Source of the DNA: Lewinellaceae bacterium
Lineage (GTDB): Bacteria; Bacteroidota; Bacteroidia; Chitinophagales; Saprospiraceae
DNA length: 64,000 nt
Direction: 5' to 3'
Assembly (NCBI GenBank): GCA_020636135.1
Contig: JACJYK010000001.1
Span: 3,875,819 to 3,939,818 of the forward strand
The notes beneath the pieces were generated by a model that was not told where the DNA came from, searched no databases, and saw nothing but the letters and a program-made list of their open reading frames with translations. The translations under genes were made by a program, and so were the position numbers. Every line of letters begins with the position of its first letter. The stretch's first letter is position 1. Positions 49,001-57,900 of this stretch are shown here, one piece after another.

Positions 49001-51122
49001 CGGCCAAGGCATTCATACAGGTTGGCCCGACAACTGCATTTGAAAAGTTCATCGGGCAAGAGATACTAGGAGGTATTGTATCCTCCAAAATCAGGGTTAT
49101 TAAGCAACTTGCTGAATTACCGGAACCATCCACTGCCATCATCGCAACAACCGTATTACCAGTTCCATTTAAGGTCGTACCCGGTGAAGGCGATTGACTT
49201 AGCACAGGCATACCACAATTATCGGTCGCAGTGGCCAATCCGGTAAAATTTTCTACACTGTAATTACAGTTAATATCCATATACCGGGTCTGGGTGCCCG
49301 GGCAAGTGACGGTAGGTCGGACAGAATCGGTAACAGTTACATAGGCCATGCACTGGTTCATATTGCCGCTGGCGTCCTGTAAGGTGAGGCTCACTGGATT
49401 GCTGCCGCGATTTATACAGGTAAAGCTGGCAGGATTTGCAATCCTTGTGGAGATCCCACAATTATCCGAGCTGCCGCCATCCACATCAGAGCCGGTAATA
49501 GATGCATTACCACTACCATCCAGGTAGACAGTGATGTTTTGACAGACCGCTACCGGACGGACCGAATCCAAAATGGTTACGACCGCCGTGCAACTACTTG
49601 AATTGCTGTTTACGTCGTTTACGATTAGTCTAACATTATTGGATCCAATATTGGCGCAACCAAAGACGGCAGGCGTGCTGGTTAATTGGCCTGTACCACA
49701 ATTGTCGGAACTCCCGCCATCCACATCTCCGGGAAAAACCGTTGCGGAGCCGGAGCCACTCAGATAAACGGTAATGTTTTGGCACACCGCAATTGGTCTG
49801 GTCGTATCTCTTACGGTTACTGTAGCCATGCAACTGTTTGAATTCATACTGGCATCGGTCACAGTCAGTGTAACCGGATTACCGCCAACATTTGCACAGG
49901 TGAATGCGCTGGGACTGACCATTGTACTGGCAATGTTACAGTTATCACTGCTTCCCCCATCTACATCACCACCCGTGATGCTGGCATTACCACTACCATC
50001 CAGATAAACCGTGATGTTTTGGCACACCGCAACTGGTCTGGTGGTATCCGCAGAAAACAGGGTCACGGTATCCGAAGCAACACAAACTGCATCCGGAAAT
50101 GCATCGTCGGAAGCCGTGAAGGTGTAGAATCCGGCCGGGAGGTTGGTAAACATCCCGGTTGCATTGGTAGCCATGACCGGACCACTAAGTAAATAAGTGA
50201 CCGTGCCTTGTCCGCCACTGGCGGTGACGGTAATCGACCCGTCATTGCCGCAGGGAGGATTAACTTTGCTGGAGCTGGTAATGGCTATCATACAGCCAAG
50301 AGAGTCCTGAGTACCTGTGCCGGAAGCCGTGGGTGAATTTGAATCACACATCAATACACTGGTCCCCACCCAACTACTGGTTCCATCGTCGGGCGGGTTG
50401 GGGAAAGAAGCATAGGTGTTGTAAAAATAGACGTCCGTGCCCGGAGATTGCGCGCGCAACTCCCAACGGCCGAGCATCGGGTTGTAAGCGATTTCAACCT
50501 GATAGGTTAAGTTGTTGTAAATGTTGCGCCCGCCCGAATCCATGCCGGCAAATAAGAAGATGATGGGATTCATGGCGTCCAGACAGGGTGCATTGAAAAG
50601 TACGCCATCGGCCACGGTAGGATTGGGATCACAGCCATCCGGAATGTGGTCCATATCCATATCGGCATTATCGTCAAACCCTGGGCAGACATCGTTGTCG
50701 TCGCACACACCGTCCATATCGGTGTCGCCACCCAGCATCGCACAAGGATCGGTTCCAATCGTTGATTGGGTGCCGGAGCCGGTCACCGTGGGATTGTCCG
50801 TACAAATGCTACCATCGGGAACCCACGTCGAGGTGGTATTATCCGGAGGATTTGGTGACGAAGCAAAGGTGTTGGTGAAATAAACGTCGAAATTACCGCC
50901 TCTTGCACGGATCTCCCATTGTGATGCACCCGTGTTGTACCGGATCTCCAAGCTGGACATGGCGTAATAGTATACGTTACGTCCCGATCCATCCGGGCTA
51001 TTCATCGCATCGTAGGTAAAAGTAAATGTACCTCCGAAACAAGTGCTGTTCACATCGATGGTCTGGGCAGATAGATCCCAGAGGTATAGCATTGCGAAAA
51101 TAAAGAGTATTGGTTTTTTCAT
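46092..51122 (-). CDS. Giant T9SS surface protein F, N-terminal part: Ca-binding segment, HYR array, chassis
   Basis: The product is ~1,676 residues from ATG 51120-51122 (MKKPILFIFAMLYLWDLSAQ, a signal peptide); 16 further upstream codons are possible but unlikely. Two related ~100-residue domains (with FDVYFTNTFASSPNPPD and TDVYFYNTYASFPNPPD) flank a thrombospondin type 3-like calcium-binding stretch (DTDMDGVCDDNDVCPGFDDN). A SprB-like segment follows, then about eight HYR domains (~360-1,020; e.g. RPVAVCQNITVYLDGSGNAS). The chassis starts at AKRAAAGLACQDHVNISL. The frame breaks inside the hypervariable island: after CYAYKVN it runs out of homology and stops (APTRPLFAHME). The correct continuation is in another frame. 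As it stands this product lacks the T9SS signal and would not be exported by T9SS. Confidence 0.85.
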   Translation of the reverse strand: MKKPILFIFAMLYLWDLSAQTIDVNSTCFGGTFTFTYDAMNSPDGSGRNVYYYAMSSLEIRYNTGASQWEIRARGGNFDVYFTNTFASSPNPPDNTTSTWVPDGSICTDNPTVTGSGTQSTIGTDPCAMLGGDTDMDGVCDDNDVCPGFDDNADMDMDHIPDGCDPNPTVADGVLFNAPCLDAMNPIIFLFAGMDSGGRNIYNNLTYQVEIAYNPMLGRWELRAQSPGTDVYFYNTYASFPNPPDDGTSSWVGTSVLMCDSNSPTASGTGTQDSLGCMIAITSSSKVNPPCGNDGSITVTASGGQGTVTYLLSGPVMATNATGMFTNLPAGFYTFTASDDAFPDAVCVASDTVTLFSADTTRPVAVCQNITVYLDGSGNASITGGDVDGGSSDNCNIASTMVSPSAFTCANVGGNPVTLTVTDASMNSNSCMATVTVRDTTRPIAVCQNITVYLSGSGSATVFPGDVDGGSSDNCGTGQLTSTPAVFGCANIGSNNVRLIVNDVNSNSSSCTAVVTILDSVRPVAVCQNITVYLDGSGNASITGSDVDGGSSDNCGISTRIANPASFTCINRGSNPVSLTLQDASGNMNQCMAYVTVTDSVRPTVTCPGTQTRYMDINCNYSVENFTGLATATDNCGMPVLSQSPSPGTTLNGTGNTVVAMMAVDGSGNSASCLITLILEDTIPPSISCPMNFSNAVVGPTCMNALADYTGLAMVNDNCDPSAVVTQQPAPGTLTGVGMVQVTLYATDASGNIDSCGFSINVVDNTPPTALCKNITVYLDNSGSASISPMDLDNGSTDNCSIQSYQSGFPSVSCANIGLIIDSLYVTDPSGNVGRCASYITVRDTTAPVVTCQNIMVDIQNTMPDPSVTIMPGDVQLMAPTDACGIASTYLSQSTFTCNDLWDNSIYLVAVDNNGNRDSCMAIVTVDDPNSFCCDTPMITCPPDITVTTAPFACVSQVPYADPTIVSNCIPIVTRIAGPASDSLLDIGTYLVTYTASNAPTKNDTCSFTITVLENGQAQPLQSTAKRAAAGLACQDHVNISLSSDCQRVITARDVLVTGSAGCIDRYNCEVFIPGSLTPIPGATLTYEHVGQTLTYVVEDIQSGGKCWGTLKLEDKLGPQIYCQNDTISCLQMSEREDLVVITDLCQPYPTTTDILEKQWTDLGCDDREFIGYLARKVRATDVWGNYAECRDTLFVRKETIDSLVCGPDTLIECTTEVVRNNKTVELLWNTGKNGDTYLDAQGYAHPWPTKGDGYFPAPYLKSTQPGQEPGYLLPLHTDAGPDFTNTGKCQIVFDYEDHIVPTCGKSYKIRRTWHIYDWCGRRDTTCVQWFKITDTEAPVIKEAYLNPIDDHGGTSCEEVPASLNRLAREKGALVACEVLKAEVDPHDCKAGVTLPDPRAWILKDCDDQIEVYYEIEYVDPSHPGKTLLESGNIEEGSTAHVYLPEGWHNVLYHIRDRCWNETLLLQGISVYDNTPPTPVCDEITQVTLDPEKCWARVYAKDLDDGSHDNCCDQLHFAVASMDSIEYWRNYWWSYYQNCLDEYDFHHYYDAINVTIEDWINMFVFDDYIDVTECGSEQLVLRVYEACDLPVYDPHTFYGGEHEWYWWNLSDQFAVWYYWRLNEYIHYGDPRPTLSCSIPDIELVCLPWEVPVYIDCYAYKVNWTMAPTRPLFAHME
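46135..46142 (-). other. Frameshift site in gene F
   Basis: Before this point the minus-strand frame matches the family (CYAYKV); after it, homology continues one frame over (LDHGTYPAF). Aligning with gene E, F lacks a net one base (or four) between GTG and CTG. No slippery heptamer is present, so it is a mutation or an assembly error rather than programmed frameshifting. Confidence 0.8.
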
Positions 51123-51332
51123 ATCGGGTCCGTCTTGCAATAATTCTGGATAGCAACTTCGCTGTATCAATAAATAACTTAAATGTAAGGAAATATGTAT
51201 TACCTATTCATCTTAGCATGAATTAGTAACAAATTTAAAAATTACTAATGGAATGCCTTTAGGCAATGAGTTTTGCCCAAATTGGCGCATCACCTATTGA
51301 TAAAACCGGTAATTAACAAAAAAGTCCTATGA

Positions 51333-51956
51333 TTATCCTCTCCTGCAAATCAGCCCCAACTCATTCTGAATGCGCAATATTTCTTTTTGTGGGAGATCGT
51401 TATTAGGCAATATGAAGAGGTTTTCCAACGATGGCACGTGGTTTTCCGTAATCCCCCTGGCGTCTTTCAGTTTATTTCCGTTCACATATAATGTCTTGAT
51501 ATTCAATAGATTTGATATTGGAATCAGGTCTGAAATCGCATTGTTCTGCACGTAAAGTGATTCCAGCTCTTTCATTCCTTCAATCCCTTGCAACGAGGTT
51601 AATTTATTCTCAAAGGCAAACAGATGCTTCATCCGGGTAAATTGTTGCAAAGGTGCCAGCGATGAAATATCCATATTGGAGATGGAGAGATACGATAAAT
51701 GATAAAGTGGTATCAGACCGGATAGATTGGTGAGAACCGTACTCATATTGGGGTGCGCTGCAGACGGGCCGGCGAAACGCAATGTATCGATTTGCAGCAG
51801 GAGGATCATCAGCTCTTCATCTTGGGGTGGCTCCAAGGTTGGACCCTTACCATAAACGGCTTCATTGTAAGCCATCTTCCATTGGATCTCCAGGTCAAGC
51901 CACCAATTGCGGGCCCGGATCAACTCTTCCGGGGTGGTTTTAATAATAAAGTGCAT
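51333..51956 (-). CDS. Leucine-rich-repeat protein
   Basis: This 207-residue protein has no signal peptide. Residues ~1-70 are an N-terminal helical part with the aromatic stretch NWWLDLEIQWKMAYNEAVYG. From ~75 on, about five LRRs of 21-23 residues follow: LTNLSGLIPLYHLSYLSISN, then LAPLQQFTRMKHLFAFEN, LQGIEGMKELESLYVQNN, LIPISNLLNIKTLYVNGN and a last degenerate one. LRRs are protein-binding scaffolds, so the role is presumably interaction in the cytoplasm. It is followed on the same strand by gene F and preceded by two tail-collar genes. Function unknown. Confidence 0.8.
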   Translation of the reverse strand: MHFIIKTTPEELIRARNWWLDLEIQWKMAYNEAVYGKGPTLEPPQDEELMILLLQIDTLRFAGPSAAHPNMSTVLTNLSGLIPLYHLSYLSISNMDISSLAPLQQFTRMKHLFAFENKLTSLQGIEGMKELESLYVQNNAISDLIPISNLLNIKTLYVNGNKLKDARGITENHVPSLENLFILPNNDLPQKEILRIQNELGLICRRG

Positions 51957-52017
51957 TCGTATTCACTTCTCGGACCGCTAATTGGTTATTGACTCTACAA
52001 GCGTATGCAGTTGAAGA

Positions 52018-52548
52018 TCATCCTCTGGATGGGAATATGCCTTCCAGAGCAATGCTGACATAAATTCCCAGGAATGGATTGCGGATATTGAACGGTTGGT
52101 TACCGCCATTATTGGCGACAGTTACATTTCCATTCATCATGGCACCGGAAAATGCACCGCTGTTGTAAATGGAGTTCCCCCCGGTATTGGCTGCAAAATT
52201 TGATCCTGATCCGGAAGCGCTATTGGCCAATCCCGCACCCAACTGAACCGTACCCCCGTGATTGTGTGATGGCATATTGTTTGTGGTCAGGGTTACATTT
52301 TCCACTCCAGCTGATTGCCCCTGGATTATCGGTGATAATCCCGGACCAGAACCAGCATGTACGATCGACCGGCCGCGAAGATTTGGTAATGCAAAAGTAG
52401 TTTGACCATCGCCACCATAAGTAGTGCCAATCAGAGCAAATAAGGCATCATATTGCGATATAGCTAATAATTGTCCATCACAAAAGGCCCAGCCCCTGGG
52501 TGGAAAATTGAAGCCAAAAGGTTGAATCTGCCCAATAAATGGTGTCAT
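52018..52548 (-). CDS. Phage tail collar-domain protein (paralog 1)
   Basis: This 176-residue protein starts MTPFIGQIQPFGFNFPPRGW. The N-terminal motif AFCDGQLLAISQYDALFALIGTTYGGDGQTTFALPNLRGR is the classic tail-collar (MdpB/microcystin-dependent-protein-like) domain, residues ~5-60. The rest is Gly/Asn/Ser-rich with NNMPSHNHGGTVQLG and ends NPFLGIYVSIALEGIFPSRG. Such genes are common in Bacteroidota genomes outside prophages, often in tandem as here. No phage structural genes lie nearby. The role is uncertain; by the domain's origin it may form trimeric surface or tail-tip structures. Confidence 0.88.
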   Translation of the reverse strand: MTPFIGQIQPFGFNFPPRGWAFCDGQLLAISQYDALFALIGTTYGGDGQTTFALPNLRGRSIVHAGSGPGLSPIIQGQSAGVENVTLTTNNMPSHNHGGTVQLGAGLANSASGSGSNFAANTGGNSIYNSGAFSGAMMNGNVTVANNGGNQPFNIRNPFLGIYVSIALEGIFPSRG

Positions 52549-52574
52549 ATTTAATGATTCAAAAGTTTCGAAAA

Positions 52575-53105
52575 TTAGTTTCTTGATGGAAATAGACCTA
52601 CCAACGCAATGCTGACATAAATACCAAGATATGGATTGCGGATACCGAACGGCTGACTTCCGCCCGAATTTGTAATACTTACGTTGCCACTTGCCATATT
52701 CCCGGAAAAAGCTCCCCCATTGTAGATCGAATTGCCGCCGGTATTGGCTGCAAAATTTGATCCTGACCCGGAAGCGCTATTGGCTAATCCGGCACCCAAC
52801 TGAACCGTACCCACGTGATTGTGGGATGGCATATTGTTTGTGGTCAGGGTTACATTTTCCAGACCGCCCCTTTCACCCCAACTTATTTGAGATAAGCCTG
52901 GACCAGTACCTGCATGCACAATAGACCGCCCGCGAAGGTCGGGCAGTTGAAACGTAACTCGGCCATCGCCGCCATAAGTGGTGCCTAATAAAGAAAATAG
53001 TGCCGTGTTGGTGGAGATCGCTAAAACCTGTCCGTCACAAAAGGCCCAGCCCCTGGGTGGAAAATTGAAGCCGAAGGCTTGAATCTGTCCTAAAAATGGA
53101 GTCAT
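52575..53105 (-). CDS. Phage tail collar-domain protein (paralog 2)
   Basis: This is a 176-residue paralog of the next gene downstream, from which its start is 26 bp away from the stop-to-start junction. ATG 53103-53105 gives MTPFLGQIQAFGFNFPPRGW, aligning exactly with paralog 1; the longer frame to 53186 adds 27 unrelated residues and is rejected. The collar domain (AFCDGQVLAIS...TYGGDGRVTFQLPDLRGR) and the MPSHNH segment are conserved. The ends also match (NPYLGIYVSIALVGLFPSRN). Identity between the two is high over the whole length, so this is a recent tandem duplication. The two are probably cotranscribed. Confidence 0.87.
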   Translation of the reverse strand: MTPFLGQIQAFGFNFPPRGWAFCDGQVLAISTNTALFSLLGTTYGGDGRVTFQLPDLRGRSIVHAGTGPGLSQISWGERGGLENVTLTTNNMPSHNHVGTVQLGAGLANSASGSGSNFAANTGGNSIYNGGAFSGNMASGNVSITNSGGSQPFGIRNPYLGIYVSIALVGLFPSRN

Positions 53106-53261
53106 TGTATTCGTATTTTGAGGTCGAAGAAATCGATTGATGTGGAAAGTGATGAAATGTAAATCTTGAGACACATCAAGTGGCAATGAAATCCATCACC
53201 CTAAATTACTCTTGAGCAGATAAGCAAGTTACGCTTTTTTCTAAGACATTACCATCTATTT

Positions 53262-54050
53262 TTAAATTGGAACACGATCAAGCAGATCCCTGATCAATTC
53301 CGATTCGGCGGCAGTGAGTGGAACAGGCGGTACATGTCGACGGTCATAATCATTAATACGGTGCGCCAACACGTCCAGATTAATGCCACTCGCACCGGAA
53401 AATTGTTCCAATTCGGAGATGACTTTCTCCGGATGTGTTATAAGATCATCATATGCAATCCAAAATACCTGGCAGGATTTTAATTTTTGTTTGGCCTGGG
53501 TAAGATTAGTACGCCAAATGGAGATGAACTCGGCAATAGCATCCAGGTCCTGACACATAAAGGCATTTTTTGCAGAACAAATGCAATCACGGATGTCCCT
53601 GACGATGTAAATGATTTTAGTGGCAGGTATCAAATTCATAATATTTTCCAACTGAAATGCATTCCATCCCGGTAGCTTGACACCCCATCGATCTCTGCCA
53701 TGATCACGGGCAAATCGGGCATAAAATTCAATCGAGTCAGCAATCAAACATTCAAAGTTGGCGAGATACGCTGTAGTATTAGGGATAAGATCAGGGATCC
53801 AATCATCGACATCTCCTGCTAATACCTGCTCCAATTGTTTGTTTCTCCACTCACTGCGATGGTCGAACATCCCTTGCTTTTGAATCCATAAACCCAGCAT
53901 TAAATTGATATCATGCGCACATGATTCGCCATAGATCAAGGTATTGGGAGCAGAAGAGAGTAATCGCTGGATCAAGGTCGTTCCAGACCGCTGAATGGGA
54001 GATGCCACCAGTAGGGGTTCCAGTTGATGCAACGGATATTTAATTGCCAA
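53262..54050 (-). CDS. Sulfotransferase-family protein (PAPS-dependent type)
   Basis: This is a 262-residue protein. Near the N-terminus VASPIQRSGTTLIQRLLSS is the 5'-phosphosulfate-binding loop of PAPS-dependent sulfotransferases. IIYIVRDIRDCICSAKNAF is the 3'-phosphate-binding motif with its Arg and Ser. Family members transfer sulfate from PAPS to a hydroxyl or amine on carbohydrates, lipids or proteins. The acceptor cannot be read from sequence. It has no signal peptide, so it is likely cytoplasmic. It is upstream of the two tail-collar genes on the same strand, with 156 bp between; a link to surface-structure modification is only speculation. Confidence 0.85.
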   Translation of the reverse strand: MAIKYPLHQLEPLLVASPIQRSGTTLIQRLLSSAPNTLIYGESCAHDINLMLGLWIQKQGMFDHRSEWRNKQLEQVLAGDVDDWIPDLIPNTTAYLANFECLIADSIEFYARFARDHGRDRWGVKLPGWNAFQLENIMNLIPATKIIYIVRDIRDCICSAKNAFMCQDLDAIAEFISIWRTNLTQAKQKLKSCQVFWIAYDDLITHPEKVISELEQFSGASGINLDVLAHRINDYDRRHVPPVPLTAAESELIRDLLDRVPI

Positions 54051-54273
54051 AATAAATAGGATTTGTTTGTGGAATCCGGCTGATCCCTTGAATTCCTAAA
54101 TATAACTTGGATTCATTGGAGATTTTAATATTTGATCTTTAAATCATTCATTAAGTTGCAGGCACTTCGTTTGATTTAATAAATCGTTTCTGTCGTCCAA
54201 TTTTGAAGCATATCAAGTAATAATGATATCTTTCTGATTCATAGCGGGAAGTTTATTCCCCTATAATTGTAGA

Positions 54274-54606
54274 ATGATGACCCGAAGAAACTTCTTAAAT
54301 ACCAAAGTACTGCTTGCATCCCCCCTGCTTTTGATTGGAACAAATTTTATTCGAATACCCGGAATCTTTAGTTTATCGGGAGAAGAATACGATTTATTTC
54401 AGCATCATAAGGAGAACATTACAACGGAGTTAAGCTTGACAGGGCGTTTGACCAATGATCAAATTGAACAAATGCTGTATCCTAAACGATTTATTTCCGT
54501 TTCCGGGAATCGTCGGACATATTCCTTTCATTTTATGAATAAGCTGGGACAGGAAGTTAAGTTTGAATTTAAGAAAGATAAAGCGATCTCTATATTTCTC
54601 GCTTAA
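54274..54606 (+). CDS. Small exported protein with Tat-type signal, function unknown
   Basis: This 110-residue protein starts MMTRRNFLNTKVLLASPLLLIG. The TRRNFL pattern followed by a hydrophobic stretch fits a twin-arginine signal. The mature part (~80 residues) has TTELSLTGRLTNDQIEQMLYPKRFISVSGNRRTYSFHFMNK and ends in lysine-rich FKKDKAISIFLA. I recognise no family. ATG 54274 and 54277 are both possible starts. It is one of the few plus-strand genes in the right half and is convergent with giant gene G. A coding origin is supported by the sensible signal sequence and composition, but there is no homology evidence. Confidence 0.55.
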   Translation: MMTRRNFLNTKVLLASPLLLIGTNFIRIPGIFSLSGEEYDLFQHHKENITTELSLTGRLTNDQIEQMLYPKRFISVSGNRRTYSFHFMNKLGQEVKFEFKKDKAISIFLA

Positions 54607-54740
54607 CCCAACGCTCCATACAGGCCTGAATGTACTGCAGCCTAATAGTATTGGGCTGTCAGGCACGTCCCAGGAACGCGACCCATAACAGCAGCATGAT
54701 CTGGATGTCAGAAGCCGAAGGTAGGAAGGCAGGTGTTTGT

Positions 54741-54808
54741 TCATTCACCTTCACCAACTGCTTTCTCGATATTCCTCTTTCGGTTCCCAAGAGATAGAAC
54801 AATACACC
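54741..54808 (-). pseudogene. Relic of a T9SS sorting-domain end
   Basis: The minus strand reads GVLFYLLGTERGISRKQLVKVN, a diverged copy of the family end GVLFYQLETERGVLNKRMVKVN, with the stop changed by one base. It covers more of the domain than the 48-bp relics and is more mutated, so it is probably older or from a different member. Confidence 0.7.
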
Positions 54809-54810
54809 TT

Positions 54811-54969
54811 CTGACGATTGCTTTTGCAATGTCTGCATGGTATTGGTTCACTATGACCATCTTACAGACGATTACTTTGGTAATGTCAGCTACTGACGAA
54901 TACTATCGCAATGTCGGCATTGCCTTCGCGCTTCCTCCTCTTCACTGACGAACACTATCGTGTTGTCAG
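54811..54969. repeat. Cluster of four CTGAC/GTCAG hairpins
   Basis: Hairpins lie at 54811-54835 (inner stem ATTGC/GCAAT), 54865-54889 (ATTAC/GTAAT), 54893-54917 (AATAC/GCAAT, mismatched) and 54945-54969 (AACAC/GTGTT). The second pair shows a compensatory change relative to the first (G-C to A-T). The last two are 52 bp apart with the CCTTCGCGCTTCC spacer seen at 6483-6505. The last one ends eight bases from the stop of gene G. Confidence 0.82.
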
Positions 54970-54976
54970 CATCCTA

Positions 54977-57900
54977 TTAATTCACCTTCACCATGCGTTT
55001 ATTGATCACCCCGGATTTAGTTTCCAACTGATAAAAGAGCACCCCTTTCACTTCCGGGATACTGCCAGCCTCCAGCGTGATCAGATGATTACCTCCCGAA
55101 TAGCTGCCACTCACCCGGTATAACTCTTTACCCGTCACATCCATCACCTTCAGCGTGGCTGTCATGCTCTCCGGCAACCAGAAGCCAATCTTCGTCTCAC
55201 CGCTGAATGGGTTCGGCGTGTTCTGATACAGCTCTGGCGTCCTTATCCCTTCTCCCTTTACCTTTTGCCCCGGAGATGCTACTCCGGATCCCGACTCCGT
55301 CAATGGACTGCTGTCCTGGCAGGCATTACCGGTGTTGTCCTGTAACAGGAGCGTTGTCGTACAGAAGTCTTTATTACCGGCTTCATCTATGACCCAGATA
55401 TCCACTTCGATCTCTTGCGAACGCCCATCCGGAATATCTGCACAGGTATAGATCCAACTCGGTGTGGTGCCATCCTCGGTAAAACTGAAGATCAATTTAT
55501 CCGCATTTGTACAATTGTCGTAGCTGCCCGCATCAAAGTCCGTAGCCCAGATTTCCACTTCACCCGAAGGACTCATCACCACCGTGCTGATCCCATGATA
55601 GCAATAAGGTGTAGGTTTCTTGCAATCCTTGATGGTAAACGTGGTATAACACATGTCTTCGTTGCCACAACGGTCGGACGCGATCAAACGCACCTGGTAA
55701 GACCCGGCAGGTAATGGGGCTACCAGCACCTGACCTTCTCCGCGCAACACTTCCACTCCAGCCTCATCTTCTACGCTATAACGATAAGACATATCGACCG
55801 GCAAGGTACAGTTGTCCGACACACTGCTGACCAGGTTGTAAACCACGGTCGCCTCTCCGCAGCCATCGTTGATGCACTTATCTTCCAGCACCGCACATTC
55901 GAGTACAGGCGCTTCGTTATCTACTACCTTGATCACCTGGATGTATTCCATAAACCCATCACCATCATCCTTCAGATTCCGTACAACACACTGACGCGCT
56001 TCTCCGGCCAGCAGCCGGTCGTCGACGATCACGTCCGGATAGCGGTTATGGAGATCCGGTGAATAAACACACCAGTCGATCAGCTTCCAGTGCCTTAAGA
56101 TCTTATAACACCCTTCCGTTACATCGTAACGCTCATCCGAGTACGTCACCCCGATCAGCTCACAGTCGTCGTCGCTGATCTCCGGATAGCCTGCTCCCGT
56201 GCGGTCCGCTGCCAGGTTCGCTCCATCCGTACAGTCCACCACCACATCTGCCGGGAAGATCACCTCAAAGTCGGAGCGTGGTTTCACATACAGGGTCTGC
56301 GTATCGTGTGCGGTGTTACCACACTTGTCCGTAGCCGTCACCGTCTTCGTCAGCGTCCCTACCCCACATTCGTTCAGACTGCCGGTAATCTCCACTTGCG
56401 TATCCGGCAATGAACAGTTGTCTGTGATCACCCAGTCTTCCGCTGTCTCCTCAAAGTAGCTTTGTGGATCCGGATGACCGCCATCCTTATTGTCGTATTG
56501 ATCCAGCAGCAACCAGATCTGGCAATAGATCGGCTTCCAGTCGTGCGACAACTGGGGTATGATCGTCGCCAGTCCATCCACACAGGCGTCGTACGCATAT
56601 CCTTCCACCTGGGGCCCTCCGTAATAGCCGTATTCGCCACCATCCCACGGTTGCTCCACACAGCAACTCACCACATCGTAACCACCATTGGGCGGCGTCA
56701 GGATCGTGAACACCAGTTGCGGCGTGATGCAATGATCACTCAGCACATCACCGCCTTCACAGACATCATGCGCAAAGCTTGCTCCTTCTCCTCCTAATTC
56801 CACCGACTTTGTCCCGTAATCGTAATGCTTGGTGACCGTCCAGTTGTAAGGTACGCCGTCGCAGTACACCGTAACATCTTCAGGTGCTACGACTACCGGC
56901 GGGGTCTTGTCGTCCTTCAGCACCTCGATCCAGCAGTCGTTGTATTTCGTCTTCAGCAGATCCGTGTACATGAAGTTTTGTTTCACCTTCAGGCCCACCA
57001 GGATCTCCGGTATATTGTCTACAATGCACTCGCCTATATCTGCATTCAGGATGTTCTGCAGTTCCAGCTCGATCTGATCCAGCGTCATCTTGTTCAGCTG
57101 TACAAACTGACCTTTATCTTTGTAGTATTCCACCAGGCACCATACATAACGCAGGTACAGCGACTCATTCGTGATGCAGCCCAGCAATGGGAAATAATCA
57201 TCCCAGCATGCATTCATCAGCTCGTAGAAGAAATGCTCCTGCTTCGTATCGATCGTCCACTGGTAGACCGCCGTAGGTGTACCCCCCGGTGTCGTCTGAT
57301 AGATCGGTGGCAAGATGCACGTCACGTTCTTCTTGATGTGTTCGTCGTAGGGCCGCAGTCCACAGGCCTCGTAAACCCGCAGCACAACCTGGTCTTCTCC
57401 ACACTCCGTCAGGTCTTCAACCACATCGAAGGCACACAGGTTCATCCATACCTCATGCGCCACCCGCATGAACGACACCAGGTTGGGAGCCTCGGTCTCA
57501 TAGAGGCCCAGGCCGTCAAATGGAATGTCTACTCCAAAGTATTCTTCCGTCACCGACGACAAAAACTCCTGGAACTGCGCTTCGTAGTAGTCTACGCTGT
57601 CCTTCAGCGCCACCGCATAATACAGCTGATCGCAGCAGTTGTCGTGGCTGCCGTCATCCAGATCCTCCGCGTTGATCCGCGCCCAGCAGCTCGCCGGGTC
57701 CAGGGTCACCTGCGTGATCTCATCACATACCGGCGTCGGAGGCGTTGCATCCAATACCTGCACCGTGATCCCCGGTATTAACAGGTTTAAAAAATCACCC
57801 AGACTGCCTAAGCCACCGAAGGCCCCATCCGGAAATGCCTCAAAGCTCGTATTCCAGCAGGCATCAACCATCCGGAACTTCACCGTAAAAACCCCTTCCG

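Larger units (their letters stand above)
54607..54976. other. Intergenic region between the small Tat-type gene and gene G
   Basis: It holds an imperfect inverted repeat at 54638-54658 (CAGCCTAATA / TATTGGGCTG, possible terminator of the small gene but without a T-tract), a longer relic of a giant-gene C-terminus, and a cluster of four hairpins. A further decayed tail (GGTTCACTATGACCATC) lies near 54845-54861. Confidence 0.55.

Noticed and set aside
52018..53105. Prophage remnant around the tail-collar genes
   Set aside because: No integrase, capsid, portal or other tail genes are nearby, and such collar-domain proteins are common chromosomal genes in Bacteroidota.
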